Shown here in pieces: positions 38,427-39,975 of a stretch of DNA of 39,975 nucleotides (positions within the stretch are counted from its first letter, which is position 1; each line of letters begins with the position of its first letter). The DNA comes from a virus: positions 1 to 39,975 of the IMG/VR virus record IMGVR_UViG_3300045019_000032; one strand, 5' to 3'. The position numbers and the translations under genes were made by a program. The notes beneath the pieces were generated by a model, which saw nothing but the letters and a program-made list of their open reading frames with translations, made no database searches and was not told the origin of the DNA.

Positions 38427-39975
38427 TCATGCCTCAGCCGAAAAGGCCTTCGCCAGATCCAGCCCTAACATTTGCGCGTCCCGCTCCAGTGCTGCCCGGT
38501 CCCTGCCCGGCAGGCTGCTCAAGGCCGTATAGGCGATCCACTTCGCGTCCACTTCAAAGAAATCGCGCAGATTGACACGCGTATCGCTGCGACCGAAGCC
38601 ATCCGTACCTAGCGTGACATATGGCACAGGGATGAAAGCGCGAATGCTTTCCGGCAATGCGCGTACATAGTCGCTGGCGGCGATCACCGGCGCGTCGCTT
38701 TGACTGAGCTGTGCTGTTACATAAGGCAATGCATCGGATCCTGTGAGCCGCTGTGCGCGCTGCGCCGCAACGCCATCACGTGCCAGTTCCGTGAAACTGG
38801 TGACGCTCCAGACTTCCGCGGCAATGCCGAATTTTTCCTGCAGCAGAATACCGGCGGCGATCGCTTCCTTGAGAATCGGACCCGCACCGAGCAGGCGTAC
38901 GTCGGCATGTTCCTGCGCCACCACCCGGTACATGCCGCGCAAAATCCCCGCTTCCATGCCGACCGGCAGGCTGGGTTGCGCTTCGTTCTCATTGGTGACC
39001 GTGAGGTAGTAAAAAACGTCTTCACCGTCGTCGAGCATGCGGCGCATGCCGTCCTGTACGATCACCGCCAGCTCGTAAGCATAGGCGGGATCGTAGGCGA
39101 TACAGTTCGGCACCGTGGCAGCAATCAGATGGCTGGAGCCATCCTGGTGCTGCAAGCCCTCGCCGGCCAGCGTCGTGCGGCCGGAGGTCGCGCCAACCAG
39201 AAAGCCTCGCGCACGCTGGTCTGCCGCCGCCCAGATCTGATCGCCGATACGCTGGAAGCCGAACATCGAGTAATAGATGTAAAACGGCAGCATCGGCATC
39301 CCATGCACCGAATAGCTGGTGGCAGCGGCCGTCCATGAAGCAATCGCGCCGGCTTCCGAAATGCCCTCCTCCAGGATCTGGCCATCCTTCGCTTCGCGGT
39401 AATAGAGGATCGAACCGATATCCTCGGGCTCATACAGCTGTCCCTGGGAAGAATAGATGCCGACCTGGCGGAACAGGTTGGCCATGCCGAAGGTGCGCGC
39501 CTCGTCAGCGACAATCGGAACGATATGCCTGCCGATGCCGTCGTCTTTCAGCAAAGCACCCAGTATGCGCACCAGCGCCATGGTGGTCGACATGTCCTTA
39601 CCGCCCGCTTCCAGCGCAAAGCGGGCATGCGTCTCGATTGCCGGGACCGGCACCTGCGCCTGCCCGACGCTGCGCCTGGGCATGAAGCCGCCAAGCGCGG
39701 CCCGTCTTGCAAGCAGATGACGCATTTCAGGACTGTCAGCCGGCGGCTTGTAAAACGCCAGCGCCTCGCAATCGGTGTCCGAAATCGGCAGCCGGAATCG
39801 GTCCCGGAATTCCAGCAGGGTGCCGGCATCCAGTTTTTTCTGCTGATGCGTGGTCATCTTGCCCTGCCCGGCGGCGCCCATGCCGTAGCCTTTCTTGGTC
39901 TGCGCCAGGATGACGGTTGGCTGGCCGCGATGCCGGAAGGCGGCGTCGTAGGCGGCATGGATTTTTTTCATATCA
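38427..39975 (-). CDS. aceE: pyruvate dehydrogenase E1 component, homodimeric type (3' part)
   Basis: The last ~516 codons of a gene that runs off the right edge. AceE proteins are about 890 residues, so more than a third is missing. Visible landmarks: TVILAQTKKGYGMG followed by MTTHQQKKLD, EARTFGMANLFRQVGIYSSQGQLYEP (split as in AceE), and GEGLQHQDGSSHLIAATVPN. The enzyme uses thiamine diphosphate to decarboxylate pyruvate and acetylate the lipoyl group of E2. It is a host housekeeping gene and marks the chromosome side of the junction. A related 2-oxo-acid dehydrogenase paralogue (MdeB-like) is possible. No aceF follows downstream here; the tRNA and prophage do. Confidence 0.92.
   Translation of the reverse strand, partial: DMKKIHAAYDAAFRHRGQPTVILAQTKKGYGMGAAGQGKMTTHQQKKLDAGTLLEFRDRFRLPISDTDCEALAFYKPPADSPEMRHLLARRAALGGFMPRRSVGQAQVPVPAIETHARFALEAGGKDMSTTMALVRILGALLKDDGIGRHIVPIVADEARTFGMANLFRQVGIYSSQGQLYEPEDIGSILYYREAKDGQILEEGISEAGAIASWTAAATSYSVHGMPMLPFYIYYSMFGFQRIGDQIWAAADQRARGFLVGATSGRTTLAGEGLQHQDGSSHLIAATVPNCIAYDPAYAYELAVIVQDGMRRMLDDGEDVFYYLTVTNENEAQPSLPVGMEAGILRGMYRVVAQEHADVRLLGAGPILKEAIAAGILLQEKFGIAAEVWSVTSFTELARDGVAAQRAQRLTGSDALPYVTAQLSQSDAPVIAASDYVRALPESIRAFIPVPYVTLGTDGFGRSDTRVNLRDFFEVDAKWIAYTALSSLPGRDRAALERDAQMLGLDLAKAFSAEA

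Noticed and set aside
1-39975. CRISPR array, rRNA genes or insertion sequences
   Set aside because: No regularly spaced direct repeats with unique spacers, no rRNA-like sequence, and no transposase reading frame were seen in the window.

Overview
The window is the right-hand ~38 kb of an integrated temperate, long-tailed (siphovirus-type) prophage plus its junction with a bacterial chromosome. The host looks like a GC-rich betaproteobacterium of the order Burkholderiales (perhaps an Oxalobacteraceae-like genus). This is inferred from protein style, codon use and the homodimeric pyruvate-dehydrogenase E1 gene at the right edge; no ribosomal RNA or other marker is present. The left phage end and its attachment site are outside the window.

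Positions 1-25504 are read almost entirely on the minus strand, so the late operon runs right to left. It starts with a late-regulator candidate (24481-25122). Next come DNA packaging (terminase 20318-23004), gpW-like joiner, portal, an in-frame prohead protease/major capsid fusion, DUF2190 protein, head-tail joining and tail-terminator genes, and the tail tube. They are followed by a tail-assembly chaperone pair joined by a programmed -1 frameshift, a 1,823-residue tape measure, several tail-tip and receptor-binding candidates, and lysis genes (holin, signal-arrest lysozyme, nested Rz/Rz1 spanins). The last gene is the start of a D12-class adenine methylase at the left edge. Many genes overlap by four bases (ATGA or GTGA), so translation is probably coupled. 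Hairpin terminators mark breaks in the operon.

Positions 25505-25930 hold no convincing gene. They contain an array of nine copies of a 9-base motif arranged as a large inverted repeat around a 39-bp alternating pyrimidine-purine tract, beside the helicase-primase gene. I read this as a candidate phage replication origin.

Positions 25931-30912 are the early and control region: helicase-primase, two unknown proteins, a WYL-like gene on the opposite strand, a Cro-like protein and a CI-like repressor without a cleavable domain. Three copies of an operator (TTAACCTGTGGTTTAA type) sit on two promoters that face outward, one for the cro operon and one for the rightward operon.

Positions 30913-35549 are a tightly packed plus-strand operon of small accessory genes around a ParB-family protein, ending in a small helix-turn-helix protein. 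Positions 35585-36987 hold an AT-rich two-gene cassette on the minus strand that I identify as a Kiwa-type anti-phage defence system (kwaA membrane protein, kwaB DUF4868). A tyrosine integrase (37091-38143) follows. The chromosome begins at or near a tRNA-Arg(CCU) gene (38251-38326) and the 3' part of an aceE-type gene.

The genes form a coherent lysogen: a repressor/Cro switch controls leftward replication and late genes and a rightward accessory operon, the integrase cassette lies at the end, and a defence module carried by the prophage probably protects the lysogen from other phages.
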